Assembly (NCBI GenBank): GCA_029641185.1
Contig: JAPWGK010000005.1
Span: forward strand, 558,001-622,000
Length of the DNA stretch: 64,000 nucleotides
Direction: 5' to 3'
Source of the DNA: Pseudofabraea citricarpa
Lineage: Eukaryota; Ascomycota; Leotiomycetes; Helotiales; Dermateaceae
Below are positions 12,313 through 21,904 of the stretch, piece by piece (positions within the stretch are counted from its first letter, which is position 1; the number at the start of each line of letters is the position of its first letter). The notes under the pieces were generated by a model. The model was not told the DNA's origin, did no database searches, and was given only the letters and a program-made list of their open reading frames with translations. Both the position numbers and the translations under genes were made by a program.

Positions 12313-13060
12313 ATTCGTCACCGCGAGAAGACCTCGAGATTTTAAGTTTGCTTAGAATTCAGCTACAACCACAAAGGTACAGTGCAGGCGAATACGGTAT
12401 CGAGATCAAGAGTGCAGGAGGTACGTCCACATCTTTAAGTATTATCAACCATAAGCATAAGGTGACATGAGTAGTGGACCTCTGGAGAAAGTCCACGTAT
12501 ACACTTGGTTGCAGATAATTCTTCGGACATGCTCCTGCGGGGTATGCATACTTCCCTTCATGTACTGAGTAGTACTGGGAATAAAAGCTTGACAGACGGA
12601 GATATAACTGAGGGCGTGTCGGTGATTTGGCGAGCGTCCAGCAGCAAATGTCAGCCAAGCAAACCGTGTGAGGGAAGCCAAGCTTTCTGGGAAGCTTCCT
12701 CGCAGAGTCAAGCTTTTGGCTGGCCACAGTGCGGGGAAGCTCGCTGCAGTCGATAAGCAGACTTACGTTGCGGTGCATACGCTGGTCCCTTCCCACCACG
12801 AGACCACCACATGGTGCACATCTGCTTCCTACAATTTCCGCATCTGAAAAGTCTGAGGGAGGCGTATGAGATCTCTAAGCCCGAAGGAGCAATCCGAGAG
12901 TACCGTCCCATAGATTAGGAAAGAGCTTAACTGCTGCGGCACTACTCTGAGCTTTCTGCATGTACCTACCTACCTTATGTATGATGCTGCTTGCAGTCTG
13001 GTGATAAGAAAACAATTGGTGAAAAGCTCCCGGATTTTTTTGTATTGCTTTCCGGCTTTC
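12313..13060. promoter_or_regulatory. upstream region of the esterase gene
   Basis: About 750 bp separate the esterase start from the 3' end of the next hydrolase gene. Open frames on both strands here overlap each other and show no motif. The stretch presumably holds the esterase promoter. No discrete site can be assigned. Confidence 0.4.
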
Positions 13061-14196
13061 TCATTCTGCAAGCAATTCGCTCAGCCAGACTGCCATCCTG
13101 GCAACCATCTCCTTCGTGCACGAGTGTCCAGTATTGTCCTGCACAAAGAACTCAACCGTCCCGCTATCCTTCCGTTTCTTGACCCACGGTTTGGTATGGC
13201 GGACCGGCACTAGACGGTCTTGCTTGCCACCCATCAACAGCAGCGGTACGTCGGGAAACTCCTCGTCAACCAAGCGATCCTGCTCACTAACCAGCTCACT
13301 CAGCACTCGCGGCCAGCGGTTTTGCTGCTGCTCCGTCATGACCTGCTTCAGATCATCATACGGAACCTTGTAGAGGTCTGCCGTTGCGGTGGACAGCTGG
13401 TCGGCATCTATGCCGAGACGAGAGAGCATAAGGGCAGTGAGATTCGGACTTGGTCAAAGTTAGTCTCTTTGCAAAACCATGGAAAGATGCTTGCTCTGCA
13501 ACACTCACCAGCCAACCACCATAGCAAATGCTTTGACCTGCCCCGGCGCCACGGCTGCCATCCGCCATGCCGTATGGGCCCCGAGCGAGACCCCGGCCAT
13601 GACGGCGTGGAAGTTGCGGAACTGGGGCAGGTAGGCCGGGAGATAGGACATGATCAACTTGAAGTCGAGCGCCGAGCCGTCGATGAGGGACACCAGGTCG
13701 ATCCTGAACGTGCGGGTAAGAGTAAGAGTCTCGCGACAGGGAATTTGGGGTGGGACACCGTTACCCGTGAGCCTCATTGCCATCCTTCCAGGTCCGGTTC
13801 GCATGTGGACTGGTCTGCGGGCGGAGGTTTAGTATTTATCTGATGACTTCTACTTTGGGCCGAAGAGAGATTGACAGAGGAAACATGATTGGAGTATTAC
13901 TGTACCTCGCGGTCCCCGTGGTTGCGCATGTTGAACGTCACGGCGATCAGCTCGACCCGCTTGGCTCGCCCGTCACTTCGGTACCGGTGCAGCACTTCAT
14001 GCGCGATGCCTTCGGTGACGAGGTAGGTCCGCGTGCGGTTGTGCGCCAGGTAGAGCACGGCGACATCGACATCGACATCGGGTTTCCTCGCCGCGTCTTC
14101 GAGGCCGTAGATGTATACCTGCAGACCTGAGATGACGAGGGGGGTCTTGCTCGAACGCGGGGTTGTCGCCGGGAGGGAGAATCTGGGCTCTAGCAT
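13061..14196 (-). CDS. alpha/beta hydrolase, four exons
   Basis: A serine hydrolase of the alpha/beta fold, probably cytosolic since no signal peptide is visible. Exons are 14196-13906, 13814-13765, 13703-13509 and 13448-13061; introns are 91, 61 and 60 nt with good GT and AG ends. The product is 307 aa. The N-terminal half carries AVTFNMRNHGDRE, a strand-loop common in fungal members. The nucleophile elbow is AGVSLGAH with Ser153; Asp256 in GGKQDRLVP and His287 in NTGHSC complete the triad. The short 50 nt exon 2 restores SPHANRTWKDGNEAH, which precedes LSLIDG-type sequence in relatives. An in-frame TTG lies 29 codons upstream of the chosen ATG. It is the last of the four minus-strand genes of the putative cluster. 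Substrate is unknown. Confidence 0.88.
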
Positions 14197-14650
14197 GGTG
14201 AGGGTGAGGGTGTTATTGTTGAAGACTTGCAGGCCTTTGATGATTCGCTTGGCTGTCCTTGCTTTTGTGAGTTGTGTTGTCAATGGAAGTACAGTATCGA
14301 AGTAAGCCAGGGCAGAAAGATGTCAATGCGGATCTGATCGGCATCTTTAACTTCGAGTATCCACAGATCGTCCGCTAATTCGGGCCACGTGAGGATATGT
14401 ACTTTACAACTTACTTGAGCCTCTATACGTTATATATAAACTATCCTGTAGCTGTAACCCTTTAGAATCTCTAACCTTCCGCAAGCCCTACTTTTCACCG
14501 CCAAGGTCTACAAAATGCTTGGTATATAGTAATATTATTAGTTTAAAGGCAAGGCGCATAGAAAAGACAACTAAGTATACCTCTGTTTCCTGAGAAGACT
14601 TCTCTATTATCCCGGATGATATTGCTTTTATCAGCCTTTGATAGTCGATA

Positions 14651-14683
<33 letters not shown>

Positions 14684-16530
14684 ACGAGAGAGACAGTAAA
14701 CCGTTCAGATGAAATCGAATAATATATCTCCTCGTTTTCTGGTATTGATACACGTCTTGGAAGATATGGGTTTCCCAAGGAAAAGGCGATGTAAAAAAAT
14801 TAAAGAGTATAAAAGTGCCCTCTAGCTCAAGTTCGGAGCGCTTTGATTCTCAGAATTACGTCGTATACTTTCGTAAGACTGATAAGTGCTCCTGTACCTA
14901 GTAGTCTAGTACTCCCGAGGCTAGCTATAGTATTATATTGCTCCCGGCAAGGGCTCCTTATACATGCTAGTTTGTAGTAAGTCCTAGAACCTTGTATCTC
15001 TCTCCATTTTAGGAACGAGACGACAAGGAAAGAAAACAGCAGAGGAGATACTTTTAAGGCTTAAACTTCTTCAAGTGGAAGGTAAAAGCTAGGATGAGGC
15101 TAAAGACGCCTACGGCGATAGGATTTTGCTAAGTGGGCTTCTTTAGGATAGTAGATGGTATTTGCAAATACATTTCCAAATACGGTATTTTGCCTTTTCA
15201 TCTGTTTTGACGTCTGTGGCCATATTTTGCCGGTCCGTCTTTTTCCGACGCTATCGCGAAGCACTACATTGAGCCTTTGCGAGGCAACAGCTGCACTTGT
15301 GAATCTAGCTGTTATCTTCAAGAAAGACGGACTCCAATCTCAAATCTGTTTCAACGAGCAGAGTCCGCGGCAGAACTATTTGTTAGAACCAAATCTGGCT
15401 AGCGAACAAATAAGAGCACCATACATATTCCCTCCCGGAAACAAGCCTGTTTTCTTATCCTTCCAAGTTCGATCGATGTACGGTACTCCACAAATTTCAG
15501 CCATGATATAAGATCGAGAAAACGCCAACTATATGTTGGGGCCTGGAGGCTAAAGTAACGCAATTCCGCACTACCTGTTGTACTTGAATAATTCATCGAG
15601 TCACGTAAACGTTGAACGGTAAAAGTAATTTTTCTTTTCTCTTTTGGTGAAATCTTACCTAGGTACTTGGGCACATGTTACAAGAGGGCGGCATCTGCCA
15701 ATCGGCTCTCTCTACTTTCCTTAACTCGCATGTCACAGCGAAGCCGCCTCAGTTAGCATCTTTGTTAAATTGGAAGAGTTTGCCATTACCCCCAAATTCA
15801 AAGCGACTTCTTCCATTTTCAAGACTTCACTTCTCGAGAAAGCTTTTTAATCTCTAACACTCATCTTCACCACAGTCTTGTCTTCACTGCGCGTTGATCC
15901 AACATCGCTTATCTATCCCCGACCAACCGATACAACCTAAGCACCTTACAACAAATTCTCAATACCCGATCGTCGGCAAACCCGAGGCACGAAATCGACA
16001 TCAACAGGACAAGGCAAGGACAGGGCGAGTCAGGAGTCGGCAGTGATAGCTACTAGGATGCAAAATTGACTGGGAGTTTGGAGAAGCGCTCGGCAGTAGA
16101 GGAATTCGTCTCCCTCAGCTATTTCAAGACGTCCAGTTAAGCGCCGACCGCATGGCCGCCTGTTCATGTGGCCTAGGGGCGGCGATACGCCTACTGAGAT
16201 GCCTACTGAGAGGCCTGCCAAAGGAAGATCCCACATTCTTCTTTGAAATGTCGGAGAGCATTGGAGGAAGGTTAAGGTATATAAGCAAGCAGATCTCACT
16301 TTGCCAACAATTCTGCAGCCAAATAACTTCGACTCCAGAAGATATTATCACATCCAGCTAGCTGTGCCATTTAAGCAGACGCCAGACTATTGTATAAATT
16401 AAATTCAGAGATCTGCATCTCCGTCGTGCGTCAATCCTCCCTCCAACCACCTGAACGTGTCCGTAACTAACGCAGTGTAACGCAGCTTTCGTTAGCTTGT
16501 GTCCAGATCTCAAGCTGCACGTCCCCCGCA
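14197..16530. other. gene-poor stretch with a 30 bp G run
   Basis: No gene is recognised in over 2.3 kb. The left part holds the hydrolase promoter. A pure G homopolymer of 30 bases occupies 14653-14682. The minus-strand frame across it codes only for proline there and is not a credible gene. From about 14820 the DNA is AT-richer, with short decayed-looking frames (15100-15321 minus, 15155-15511 plus) that could be repeat relics, but no family is recognisable. 15850-16530 looks like the leader and promoter of the next plus-strand gene. Confidence 0.45.
14653..14682. repeat. poly(G) homopolymer, 30 bp
   Basis: An uninterrupted run of 30 G on the plus strand, flanked by GATAGA and TACGAG. No other G or C run in the window approaches this length. 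It may be a real G-quadruplex-prone tract, or an assembly or sequencing artefact of the kind some chemistries make when signal is lost. Confidence 0.9.
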
Positions 16531-16950
16531 ATGGCGAAGCGAACTCTTTGCCTCGTTACCTACAACCGCGGCACGTACTCCACCACAGGCAAAGTCAAGC
16601 CTTATCATTGGTCGTATTTCATCCAGATTGAGGTCAAAGGGACCCAGAACTTAGGCATTGCGCATCAACTCCGCGGAATGCCTGGAGGCTTCTACTACAA
16701 AGGCCCGGAAGAGGTAGATCTTTCAAAATCCGGTTCCCGCAAGGAGGAATTAGAAGTCGGCGAGGTAGACGAGTCGAAGTTGGACAGAGTCCATGAGATT
16801 TTGAAACAAGTTCGGATCGACAGTGTTGAGTCCTCTGGTTGGAATTGCCAGGATTGGGCGCTTGATGGGTTCGAGAAACTGAAGGAAGAGGGATTCGTTT
16901 ATGATTATCTTACGCAGGAGGCTGTCAAGAGTTGGTTGAAAGAAGTTTGA
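16531..16950 (+). CDS. conserved fungal hypothetical protein, 139 aa, WNCQDW motif
   Basis: A single-exon gene with a clear ATG. The protein opens with a beta-rich segment (TLCLVTYNRG ... YHWSYFIQIEVKG) and ends with GWNCQDWALDGFEKLKEEG. The Trp-Asn-Cys-Gln-Asp-Trp block, preceded by a histidine-containing strand, is a pattern I associate with a family of uncharacterised fungal proteins (possibly the one named DUF6914). The Cys-plus-His arrangement resembles papain-like or NlpC/P60-type folds, but that is inference. No signal peptide or membrane segment is present. Its neighbour is a convergent APH-like gene. Confidence 0.72.
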   Translation: MAKRTLCLVTYNRGTYSTTGKVKPYHWSYFIQIEVKGTQNLGIAHQLRGMPGGFYYKGPEEVDLSKSGSRKEELEVGEVDESKLDRVHEILKQVRIDSVESSGWNCQDWALDGFEKLKEEGFVYDYLTQEAVKSWLKEV

Positions 16951-17027
16951 TTGGGTTCATCTATAGTAGTTGTGCGATGGGATCCCCTAGTAGATTTAGG
17001 GGGCGCATTCGGCGGAGATGATCGTGT

Positions 17028-17804
17028 CTAGAACATTTCCAATTCCATATCAACTTCTGCCTCGCTTGGATACTCTTGTATGATTTGCTTCAGAATGTTA
17101 ATCCACCACAACTGGCCCCGGGAACCAAACAATGCTTTCCTGTACTCCCACCAGTCGGGCCAAAAACCCGCCATCTCCCAGTCGAGAATTCCGGTAACAT
17201 TGCCCGTTACAGGGTCGACAAGGATATTCTCCCACGATACGTCCGCGTGTGCAAATATTATGCTATGGCTGTCGGGAAGCAGGTTGCGATATTTAGCTAC
17301 CCACTCGGGCCGTGGACAGTTCTTGACTGGAGCGACAAGGAAGTCGTGGAATTCGCTAACAGAGGCGAAAGGTCCAACTGTAGACATATTATTCAGTCGG
17401 TGGTCGTATGCTGGCCCCTTAGAGCAAGACCCGATGCATCCAGGGTCAGAGGGGTGGAGGTGATGTAGTTGCTCGAAGTATGACTTTAGCTGGCGGATTG
17501 TGTGTGCTTGGGCGCTTTCGCTCATAGTTGGCCAGGCCTCACCAAGTTGGCGCCCGGGGAGTCGCTTCATAAGGATCCAACTTTGTTCTTCATCCCCATC
17601 CGTCTTGATATGCATATCAAGAATAGGCGGAACTGGGATGGAGGTACACCTTTGTACATAATTCATAGCTTCGACCTCTCTGCGAAGCCGGAATGCATCA
17701 CCCTGTTTGCGAACCGTCTCGGGACTCTCAAACGTAAGTCTGGCAAACTGGGTATCGCCATGTCTCGAGCGAGGAGATTCGAGAGCCCCGCCGGTTGTCG
17801 CCAT
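17028..17804 (-). CDS. APH-like (aminoglycoside phosphotransferase family) protein kinase-fold enzyme
   Basis: A fungal member of the aminoglycoside-phosphotransferase/choline-kinase-like superfamily; these proteins are usually uncharacterised small-molecule or protein kinases, not drug-resistance enzymes. The product is 258 aa with no intron needed. The catalytic (Brenner) motif reads HADVSWENILV (H186, D188, N193), and the metal-binding motif follows as ILDWEMAG (D208), then the usual WPDWWEYRKA. The N-lobe is short: it begins close to the VRKQGDAFRLRREVEAM helix and lacks an obvious Gly-rich strand, so either the start is internal to a longer ancestral gene or the lobe is reduced. It lies convergent to the 139 aa gene. 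Substrate is unknown. Confidence 0.82.
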   Translation of the reverse strand: MATTGGALESPRSRHGDTQFARLTFESPETVRKQGDAFRLRREVEAMNYVQRCTSIPVPPILDMHIKTDGDEEQSWILMKRLPGRQLGEAWPTMSESAQAHTIRQLKSYFEQLHHLHPSDPGCIGSCSKGPAYDHRLNNMSTVGPFASVSEFHDFLVAPVKNCPRPEWVAKYRNLLPDSHSIIFAHADVSWENILVDPVTGNVTGILDWEMAGFWPDWWEYRKALFGSRGQLWWINILKQIIQEYPSEAEVDMELEMF

Positions 17805-18948
17805 TTCAGGTTACAGACAGGTGTAGAGATTATTTATATGACAAGACCTTCAAGATGACGAAGGGGTTGGTGTCAGGTGTACGTAGCAGGATCACGAGGG
17901 AACGTCTAGGGGCGTGACCGGAATAGCGTCGGCCACCAGGCGTTAATCGTTACCTCAGGCCACCACTTTTTTGAATGCGCCGATTTTTAGAGAAGGAAAG
18001 ATGTTAAAGAGGTCCTGACCTTGCTCTAGGTCGACCTCGAGAAGACGATACATCTAGGCAAGGGATCTTTTCTTATAACTCCTCGGCAATAGTTTAAAAC
18101 TTTTTATCGCTTGGGTAAAATGAAAAACACAGACAAAAGAGGGAATATTATCGTGTAGTTTATCGTAAGAGGACCTTCATAAGAAGCTTATATTAAGTTA
18201 ATATAATCAAGCGTTAGTCTTACATTTTTAATATTCTAAAAACTATTATTAATATTATAAGAATATCATGGACAGAGAGCTTCACTCTTTGATGAGTTTA
18301 TTAATCTCCACAACTAACTACATCTCCCAGCTATCAAGCGACCTTTTTGCATGTTTCCTTTTAACGCGTAATCCATCAGACAAATGGGATGCATTCTTTG
18401 GAAACATGGCAGTAGGTGTAGCACTCTCTCAAGCAAAAGATCTAGGTGAAATTGTGGGATTGTTGTGCATTACTTGTAGGCCATGTTGATGGCGGCGTAA
18501 CTCACAGAGCATAAGCATAGATAGAGCCTTTGTATTACAAACACTCGTAAGTTTAAGAGCGAAGAGAGAACCGTCCGCGGCTGATCGATAGCCTTTTGTG
18601 AACTTGTTTCTAACCTCTGTTGCACCTGCCACTCAATCGTTATTCTGACGGTCCACCAAGAAATGATCCTTGGTGAAGCACAAACGAAGAAAGCCAAAGG
18701 CAAAAAGGGAGACCAGAACAGGGATTCTCAGTAAGCTCGGTACACTGCTCCCTATACGGCTTTCGATAATAAAACAGCTTCAAAAATGGAATTTAAGGAA
18801 GGTCTTCGTTGGCATCCTTCTTTCCAGCTCACCCAGCAGCTGCTACGCCGAATTACGAACTCGGAGGCCATCAAGAAAATTCCCCTCCTTCCTTCATCGC
18901 CGATCTTTCTCCTCTCGATGATGGATAGACAAAGTTATAATGTAGTTT
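17805..18948. other. AT-rich intergenic DNA, no gene recognised
   Basis: The stretch between the APH-like gene and the NUDIX gene becomes strongly AT-rich at about 18090-18260. A 73-codon frame at 18268-18489 (plus) shows no family signature, nor do the overlapping minus-strand frames at 18429-18703. It may be an old repeat relic; I cannot name it. Confidence 0.4.
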
Positions 18949-19512
18949 TCAGCCACTGCTATTGTCTCCGTCATAAGTTTCCTTGACCAGATTGATTGCC
19001 ATCCTCACCGTATCGCGATCAGACTGAAAGGTCAACATGTCCACGGCCTCCTCGTAGCTAAACAAAGCGACATCAAATTGCTCCTCTCCGTCTCCAAGTC
19101 TCTCCTCGTTAACCGGCGCCTCCTCGTCGATCGCAGCAACGTACCACCAGATCAACTTTGCGTCCTGCTCGCCGAGAGCGCGGATCGTGAGCGCGATGGG
19201 TTCGCAGACATTAGTAAAGGTGCGTGCTATGTCAGGTGTGTGCTCCGTCTCGATCTTGGGCGTTAACCGTGTAGGCATGGTCAAGGGGAGTAGCCGGCAC
19301 TGGTATCCCGTCTCTTCAGTGACCTCGCGCAGGGCAGTCTGCTGGCGAGACTCGCCGCAGGCACGCCGACCCTTAGCGAGCACCCACTCGTCGCGGTCGA
19401 GTAGATGTAAGAGACAAATGGCGCGCTTCTTCAGATGGAAGAGGATCGCCCCGGCGCTCTCAACGAATTGCAAGGATGTGTAATGTGTGGTTGGGAAGCG
19501 TGAGGTTGCCAT
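18949..19512 (-). CDS. NUDIX hydrolase
   Basis: A pyrophosphohydrolase of the NUDIX family, which cleaves nucleoside diphosphates linked to other groups. The single exon encodes 187 aa. The NUDIX box is perfect: G48-x5-E54-x7-R62-E63-V-T-E66-E67-T-G69-Y70. Upstream, AGAILFHLKKRAICLLHL forms the first strand pair, and DEWVLAKG leads into the box, a layout close to bis(5'-nucleosyl)-tetraphosphatase-like or diphosphoinositol-type members. The insertion TEHTPDIARTFTNVCEP followed by AKLIWWYVAAID is typical of a fungal subgroup. No signal peptide is present. The exact substrate cannot be told from the motif. Confidence 0.9.
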   Translation of the reverse strand: MATSRFPTTHYTSLQFVESAGAILFHLKKRAICLLHLLDRDEWVLAKGRRACGESRQQTALREVTEETGYQCRLLPLTMPTRLTPKIETEHTPDIARTFTNVCEPIALTIRALGEQDAKLIWWYVAAIDEEAPVNEERLGDGEEQFDVALFSYEEAVDMLTFQSDRDTVRMAINLVKETYDGDNSSG

Positions 19513-20437
19513 TGGAATCGCAAGAGTGATGACGACGGCAATGGTGATGAGAGAACAGTCACCGAGAAATGTACCTAGGTACTTGAAGATTGAAAGCTCC
19601 TGGATAGTAGCAAAACGAGTGGCTTGGTGAGTCGTAACACTGTAGTGTTTTGAATGGATACGATTAAATCGTGTACGAAAGTTGAATAAGGAATTTTATG
19701 ACGTGGTGCTAACTAAGTTACAGTGACGTGAAACGATCGGTCTTGGTGGATTCGTCGAGGATGCTATAGTGTTTTTTTAATCGTAGTAGAATACCTGGTG
19801 CTATAAAAACTGGCTGCGAAGAAAGATTATCTCTTTTAGCACTAGTTGAATGATAGTACAAGAGGAGCGGAATTCAATGCGAGGAAGATTTTGGGATTAG
19901 ACATATAGACGAAATGTTGCAAAAGGATGGAAACAATTCATGTACCGTATAATGAGTCATGGTTTCATTCCCATCCCAACTTCCCAAGTATGGATTTATC
20001 GTATATAGTTTCCTCCCCCTTGGTCCCTAGTAGCAATTACCCCCTCCCGCGACCGCCAACTGCTCAATAAGTATACTGACACTATAGCAGATACAACTCG
20101 ACTTTCTCACGCACAGCATTCCAACGCTCATCGTAGCAAAAGAGTTGACGGAGATTCTTAGTTAGTCAAAAGCTTGTACATTTGAAAACGGGGGTGATAT
20201 GTGATGGATACCAGGGCCGCGGTACAAGGAAAACAACAGGTGCCAATGGAAACCCGAGCACAAAAAGACATTTGGTACTTCTTGTAGTGCCGGTAGGAGG
20301 TTCGCTAAATTTTGAGTGGGCAGACAATCATGAATAGGATATATAACGAATATATTCTCTCTTCATATTGTTGCTACAGGCCCCACCTAAATAATTTAGG
20401 TTTATCTGCAGTGAAGTCCGGAGAAAGGCTACTTCCA
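19513..20437. other. intergenic, promoter of the NUDIX gene
   Basis: About 0.9 kb without a credible gene. The region next to 19512 should hold the NUDIX promoter. The part near 20310-20437 is the downstream side of the kinase-like gene. I see no structured element. Confidence 0.4.
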
Positions 20438-21403
20438 TCAATCTTCTATCTCGTCAGCCCCAATTCCAATTACCCTCCACGCAATACGATGTTGCTCCTC
20501 ATCTTGCCACCGCGCGTCAATCTCTGCTTTTGCCAACCATTCTTGACACTTGTTCTGCAGGTTACATGTATCCAAACCCGAAAACCCGCTATTGCTTGTC
20601 TCCTGGCCACTGTCCGCCGTTCTAGTAGGACGGCCAATGATATCCAGAACATCTTGCTCTACTTCCCTGAACATCCGGTGTGTGTTATGTCCGAGCCAAC
20701 CAGTATTGATGATATCGTGTAGAATATCAGCTTGCGGTGCAATTTTACCTTCACCTTTTCTAAGCCTTTGTTCGTTCGCAAATCGTGAGATGCCGAGGTC
20801 CGTTGGATCTATGCCAGTTAAGATGAAATGAATGCATGTCGACAATGCTCTATGGTCGCTTTCTTTGGTGGACGCAATTACCTCGTCGTTTAAGGGTGTG
20901 ACCTGGTCGAAATCACAAACTTGAAGTCGGTCGAAATTGTCAACTAGTAAATTTCGAATTGCGATATCTCCATGTGTGTATCCAAGGGTTTCAATCCAGC
21001 TTAGCGCGCTAAGCAACTCGCGGATCCATCGAAGTCTTGTTGCCTCGTCGGTGCCAGGATGCGCGGCAGCAAGTGTTCTGCTGACCCGCCTCAAGAACAA
21101 TCCCTTCCCGGGCTGGTAGTGAAGGGATTGAATAATATTCTCGTGGGGGTTTTGGTGGAGTATGGAGTAAAACATTGCCTCATGGCGCAAACCATCGAAA
21201 CTCCGTAAACCACAATCGCGACGATAGATTGCTTCGGCTTGGTTGGGATAATTGCGAGGGACAAGGTATTGGTAGTTCAGTTTGACGATTATGTCCTGAG
21301 TGATATGGTGGATCACACCTACAGAAGGGCATCGAGATTCAGCCTCATCGTCAAGTGCTGTAGCATTCTCAAGGATATATGGGGTTATCCAAACCCACTG
21401 CAT
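20438..21403 (-). CDS. atypical protein-kinase-like gene (HGD/DFD), 321 aa
   Basis: A single-exon gene with a compact eukaryotic protein-kinase fold. Candidate VAIK lysine is K41 (DIIVKLNY) and candidate helix-C Glu is E75. The catalytic loop reads YTHGDIAIRNLLV (H144, G145, D146, N151), so the HRD Arg is replaced by Gly. The metal-binding DFG motif reads DFD (D164-F-D166). Similar small fungal kinase-like proteins with HGD loops form lineage-specific expansions. The catalytic Asp, loop Asn and DF(x) Asp all remain, so activity is possible despite the altered glycine. The C-terminus after residue 250 is charged and lacks a known domain. Function is unknown. It is one of several kinase-like loci in this window. 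Confidence 0.78.
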   Translation of the reverse strand: MQWVWITPYILENATALDDEAESRCPSVGVIHHITQDIIVKLNYQYLVPRNYPNQAEAIYRRDCGLRSFDGLRHEAMFYSILHQNPHENIIQSLHYQPGKGLFLRRVSRTLAAAHPGTDEATRLRWIRELLSALSWIETLGYTHGDIAIRNLLVDNFDRLQVCDFDQVTPLNDEVIASTKESDHRALSTCIHFILTGIDPTDLGISRFANEQRLRKGEGKIAPQADILHDIINTGWLGHNTHRMFREVEQDVLDIIGRPTRTADSGQETSNSGFSGLDTCNLQNKCQEWLAKAEIDARWQDEEQHRIAWRVIGIGADEIED

Positions 21404-21712
21404 GCTTAGAAAACAACCTCGATATTTTAATGAAAACAGAATCGGTTAACGAGGGGGTGAGCGGAAGATGATGTACATTTAATAATCGAGATGTCAGCTA
21501 GAGGCACACTGTAATTATCTAGTGACACCCGCAAAAGATGGTAAGGAGCACTTTGTGAGATGACAAAAACATGGTATACGAAAATGCTTCCATTAAATAG
21601 ACCTGGAATTGTAGTGACAGTCTGTTAAGTATAGGAAATGAAAACCAATTTTGACTATATAACACTCCTTTCTGCAATAACAAAATACCTTAGGTCCCCG
21701 AAACGACAATCC

Positions 21713-21904
21713 CTATCTACCGCCAGCAACGCAGTCAGGGCATTTCCCATTCTTCAACTGGGCAGATATGGACTGGTTCCTTGTCTTCTCAGCACATTCG
21801 GTGCCCCTGGTAAGAGCAGCCGTGCACATGATGGTATAAGCTTCTGTTTCGACAACATGGCCGCAACCTCGATATTTGATACCTGGAGCAGCCGTTTGAC
21901 ACAT
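21713..21904 (-). CDS. small Cys-rich ORF, putative zinc-binding, 63 aa
   Basis: A 63-codon frame with an ATG at 21904. It contains GIKYRGCGHVVETEAY near the start and KNGKCPDC near the end, so paired Cys/His residues are spaced as in small zinc-ribbon-like domains found in fungal hypothetical proteins. It could be one exon of a slightly longer gene. A diverged copy of the central 114 bp lies at 35052-35165, where most Cys codons have changed to Tyr or Arg codons. Conservation of the Cys pattern here, against its loss in the copy, suggests this one was under selection until recently. Confidence 0.45.
   Translation of the reverse strand: MCQTAAPGIKYRGCGHVVETEAYTIMCTAALTRGTECAEKTRNQSISAQLKNGKCPDCVAGGR

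Noticed and set aside
14488..14778. Minus-strand frame with a proline run
   Set aside because: The prolines come only from the G homopolymer, and the rest has no motif.
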